A DNA stretch of 64,000 bases from Pseudomonas asturiensis (GTDB lineage: Bacteria; Pseudomonadota; Gammaproteobacteria; Pseudomonadales; Pseudomonadaceae): the NCBI RefSeq assembly GCF_900143095.1, contig NZ_FRDA01000012.1, positions 62,001-126,000 of the forward strand. Direction: 5' to 3'. Shown piece after piece: positions 62,336 through 64,000 of the stretch. Every line of letters starts with the position of its first letter. Position 1 is the first letter of the stretch. The notes below the pieces were generated by a model. That model saw only the letters and a program-made list of their open reading frames with translations. It did no database searches and was not told where the DNA came from. The position numbers were made by a program, and so were the translations under genes.

Positions 62336-62487
62336 CCGTCTTGATCCTGTCCGATTGATAAAAGCGCGGATTCTAGCCTGTCCGCCCGACCCTGTGTGGG
62401 CTGCAGTTTCCTGCTAATCGCCCAATCCTGTCCTACACTTCAGTCAGCTCTTTCACATTGCTCTGCCACTGAAGTGAGGCGTGCGTC

Positions 62488-62658
62488 ATGAAAGCGAAAA
62501 CAAGAAAATGCATGGCTGTTGTGGGTGTTATCACGGTGCTGGGTGTTTATGCAGCAGGTGTCTATCGTGTCGAACTGGCACGTCAGGCAACGACCGTCGT
62601 CAGTTGTTCGTTCGGTCATTGCGTGCCGAACGAATCCACCTTCAGCGCGTTGCGATGA
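62488..62658 (+). CDS. Small single-span membrane protein
   Basis: A 56-residue ORF with a basic N-terminus (MKAKTRKC), one hydrophobic span (MAVVGVITVLGVYAAGVY), then a polar periplasmic tail with two Cys (VVSCSFGHCVPNESTF) that could form a disulfide. It is preceded by GAAGTGAGGCG. No family recognised. The layout (signal-anchor and short tail with Cys pair) is common for small envelope proteins. It is too short for routine annotation. Confidence 0.5.
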   Translation: MKAKTRKCMAVVGVITVLGVYAAGVYRVELARQATTVVSCSFGHCVPNESTFSALR

Positions 62659-62789
62659 CCGGTACAGGCTTCGCCTGTTCCACCGCAGATTGAACAAAGG
62701 GTGCTATCGATTAGCAACCTATCGGATTAGACTGGCCAGACTTCTCCCGCCACGCTTCGGGCGGGTCAACACTGCCATCAGGTTCTGCC

Positions 62790-64000
62790 TTGACCAGTCT
62801 TACTCAAACCCCTCCTGCTATCCGCAGCATCCTGTTCGCGTTGATGATGGCCGTGCTGCTCAGCGCGCTGGACCAGACCATCGTCGCCGTTTCGATGCCG
62901 GCCATTTCCGCTCAATTCAAGGACATCGACCTGTTGGCGTGGGTGATCTCCGCCTACATGGTTTCGCTGACCGTGGCCGTGCCGATCTACGGCAAGCTGG
63001 GTGACCTGTACGGACGACGCAAATTGATGCTCTTCGGCCTGGGCCTGTTCACCCTCGCCTCGCTCTTTTGCGGATTTGCCCAGAGCATGGAGCAATTGGT
63101 ACTGGCGCGCGTGCTGCAAGGCATCGGCGCGGGCGGCATGGTGTCTGTGAGCCAGGCGATCGTTGCCGACATCGTTCCGCCGCGCGAGCGGGGTCGCTAT
63201 CAAGGTTATTTCAGCAGCATGTACGCGGTCGCCAGCGTGGCTGGTCCGGTACTGGGTGGCCTGATGACCGAATACCTGTCCTGGCGATGGGTCTTTCTGA
63301 TCAACCTGCCTCTGGGCATCATCGCGTGGGTCGTGGCGTGGCGCACGCTGGTCGGGCTGCCGGTTCCGCAACGTAAACCGATCATCGATTATCTGGGCAC
63401 CGTGCTGATGATCATCGGCCTGACAGCCCTGCTGCTGGGCATCACCGAAATCGGCCAAGGCCATGACCTGAGAAATCCACAGGTTCAATTGCTTCTGGCT
63501 GTCGCGTTGCTGGCACTGGCTGTTTTCGTCTGGTACGAACGCCGCACACCCGAACCCCTGCTGCCTATGCACCTGTTCGCCAACCGCAGTGCAGTGCTGT
63601 GCTGGTGCACCGTGTTTTTCACCAGCTTTCAGGCCATTTCGCTGATAGTGTTAATGCCGCTGCGTTACCAGACAGTGACGGGAGGCGGGGCCGACAGCGC
63701 TGCGCTGCATTTGCTGCCGCTGGCAATCGGCATGCCCATGGGCGCGTACTTTGCCGGACGACGCACGGCACTGACTGGCCGTTACAAACCGTTGATCACC
63801 ACGGGCGCTGCGCTTATGCCCATCGCGATTCTGGGCATGGCCTTCACGCCCCCTCAATCGATCGTACTGATGAGTCTGTTCATGATCCTGACCGGGATCG
63901 CCACCGGCATGCAGTTCCCGACGTCACTGGTAGGAACCCAGAACTCGGTTGAGGTGAAGGACATGGGCGTGGCCACCAGCACCACCAATCTTTTCCGCTC
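62790..64000 (+). CDS. MFS drug/metabolite efflux permease (EmrB/DHA2 type), truncated by the window
   Basis: The frame runs past base 64000; 403 complete codons are visible. The DHA2 (14-segment) signature is present: LLSALDQTIVAVSMPAIS in the first helix, the loop GKLGDLYGRRKLM (motif A), then VLARVLQGIGAGGMVSVSQAIVADIVPP, and the antiporter motif near GPVLGGLMTEYLSWRWVFLIN (motif C). The TTG at 62790 (AGG eight bases before) is the likely start; codons upstream do not look coding. A hairpin CCCGCC...GGCGGG (62746-62765) lies before it. It likely expels toxic compounds. Confidence 0.9.
   Translation, partial: MTSLTQTPPAIRSILFALMMAVLLSALDQTIVAVSMPAISAQFKDIDLLAWVISAYMVSLTVAVPIYGKLGDLYGRRKLMLFGLGLFTLASLFCGFAQSMEQLVLARVLQGIGAGGMVSVSQAIVADIVPPRERGRYQGYFSSMYAVASVAGPVLGGLMTEYLSWRWVFLINLPLGIIAWVVAWRTLVGLPVPQRKPIIDYLGTVLMIIGLTALLLGITEIGQGHDLRNPQVQLLLAVALLALAVFVWYERRTPEPLLPMHLFANRSAVLCWCTVFFTSFQAISLIVLMPLRYQTVTGGGADSAALHLLPLAIGMPMGAYFAGRRTALTGRYKPLITTGAALMPIAILGMAFTPPQSIVLMSLFMILTGIATGMQFPTSLVGTQNSVEVKDMGVATSTTNLFR

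Overview
The window is chromosomal DNA of a Pseudomonas, most probably of the P. syringae complex. I infer this from the protein content (UNG, RsuA, XenA, DctBD, KgtP, RhlA and acetylpolyamine-amidohydrolase homologues of fluorescent-pseudomonad type), from a REP palindrome of the type scattered through such genomes, and from a guanidine-I riboswitch operon in the gene order known from P. syringae. No rRNA or other decisive species marker is present. Both edges cut a gene: a TctA-type permease at base 1 and an EmrB-type efflux permease at base 64000.

Bases 1-4.3 kb hold the end of a tricarboxylate transporter operon (tctA-abrB), ung, an enoyl-CoA hydratase/3-hydroxyisobutyryl-CoA hydrolase and a Gly/Arg-rich lipoprotein. 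Bases 4.5-14.6 kb are a complete guanidine-assimilation operon: candidate sigma-54 promoter, guanidine-I (ykkC) riboswitch, ABC importer (binding protein, permease, ATPase), two DUF1989 carboxyguanidine deiminase subunits, the biotin-dependent guanidine carboxylase and allophanate hydrolase. Imported guanidine is carboxylated, deiminated to allophanate and hydrolysed to ammonia and CO2. The carboxylase gene carries an in-frame REP doublet in the linker between its two carboxyltransferase halves. Downstream are a 1078-residue toxin-like protein, a small Cys-rich protein, rsuA and an rhlA homologue.

A tRNA-Gly(CCC) gene at 20.2 kb is the left boundary of a small decayed island (to about 22.15 kb). 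Its right end repeats the 3' end of the tRNA. Inside are a frameshifted phage cell-wall hydrolase, a small membrane ORF, a Ser/Asp-rich protein and an AlpA-like regulator, but no integrase. Beyond it lie a DUF2142 membrane protein, xenA with a divergent ArsR-type regulator, and a minus-strand catabolic cluster (25.8-33.8 kb): amidase, DeoR regulator, M20-type amidohydrolase, two small-molecule kinases, a two-gene sodium:solute symporter and a HAD phosphatase. Its substrate is not evident from the sequence. A SulP transporter and several small genes follow.

From 37.7 to 43.2 kb there is a polyamine module (AraC regulator, aphA, polyamine-binding protein), a DMT exporter and a methyltransferase. 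The xaxAB-type two-component pore-forming toxin is at 43.5-45.7 kb, followed by two TPM-domain proteins, periplasmic beta-glucosidase bglX, the dctB-dctD two-component system, a soluble hybrid histidine kinase, and an hscC chaperone with a membrane-anchored J-like partner. kgtP follows behind a good sigma-54 promoter, which fits control by DctD. The last part holds a secreted protein built from 13-residue repeats, a flavin reductase, two small proteins and the truncated efflux permease.
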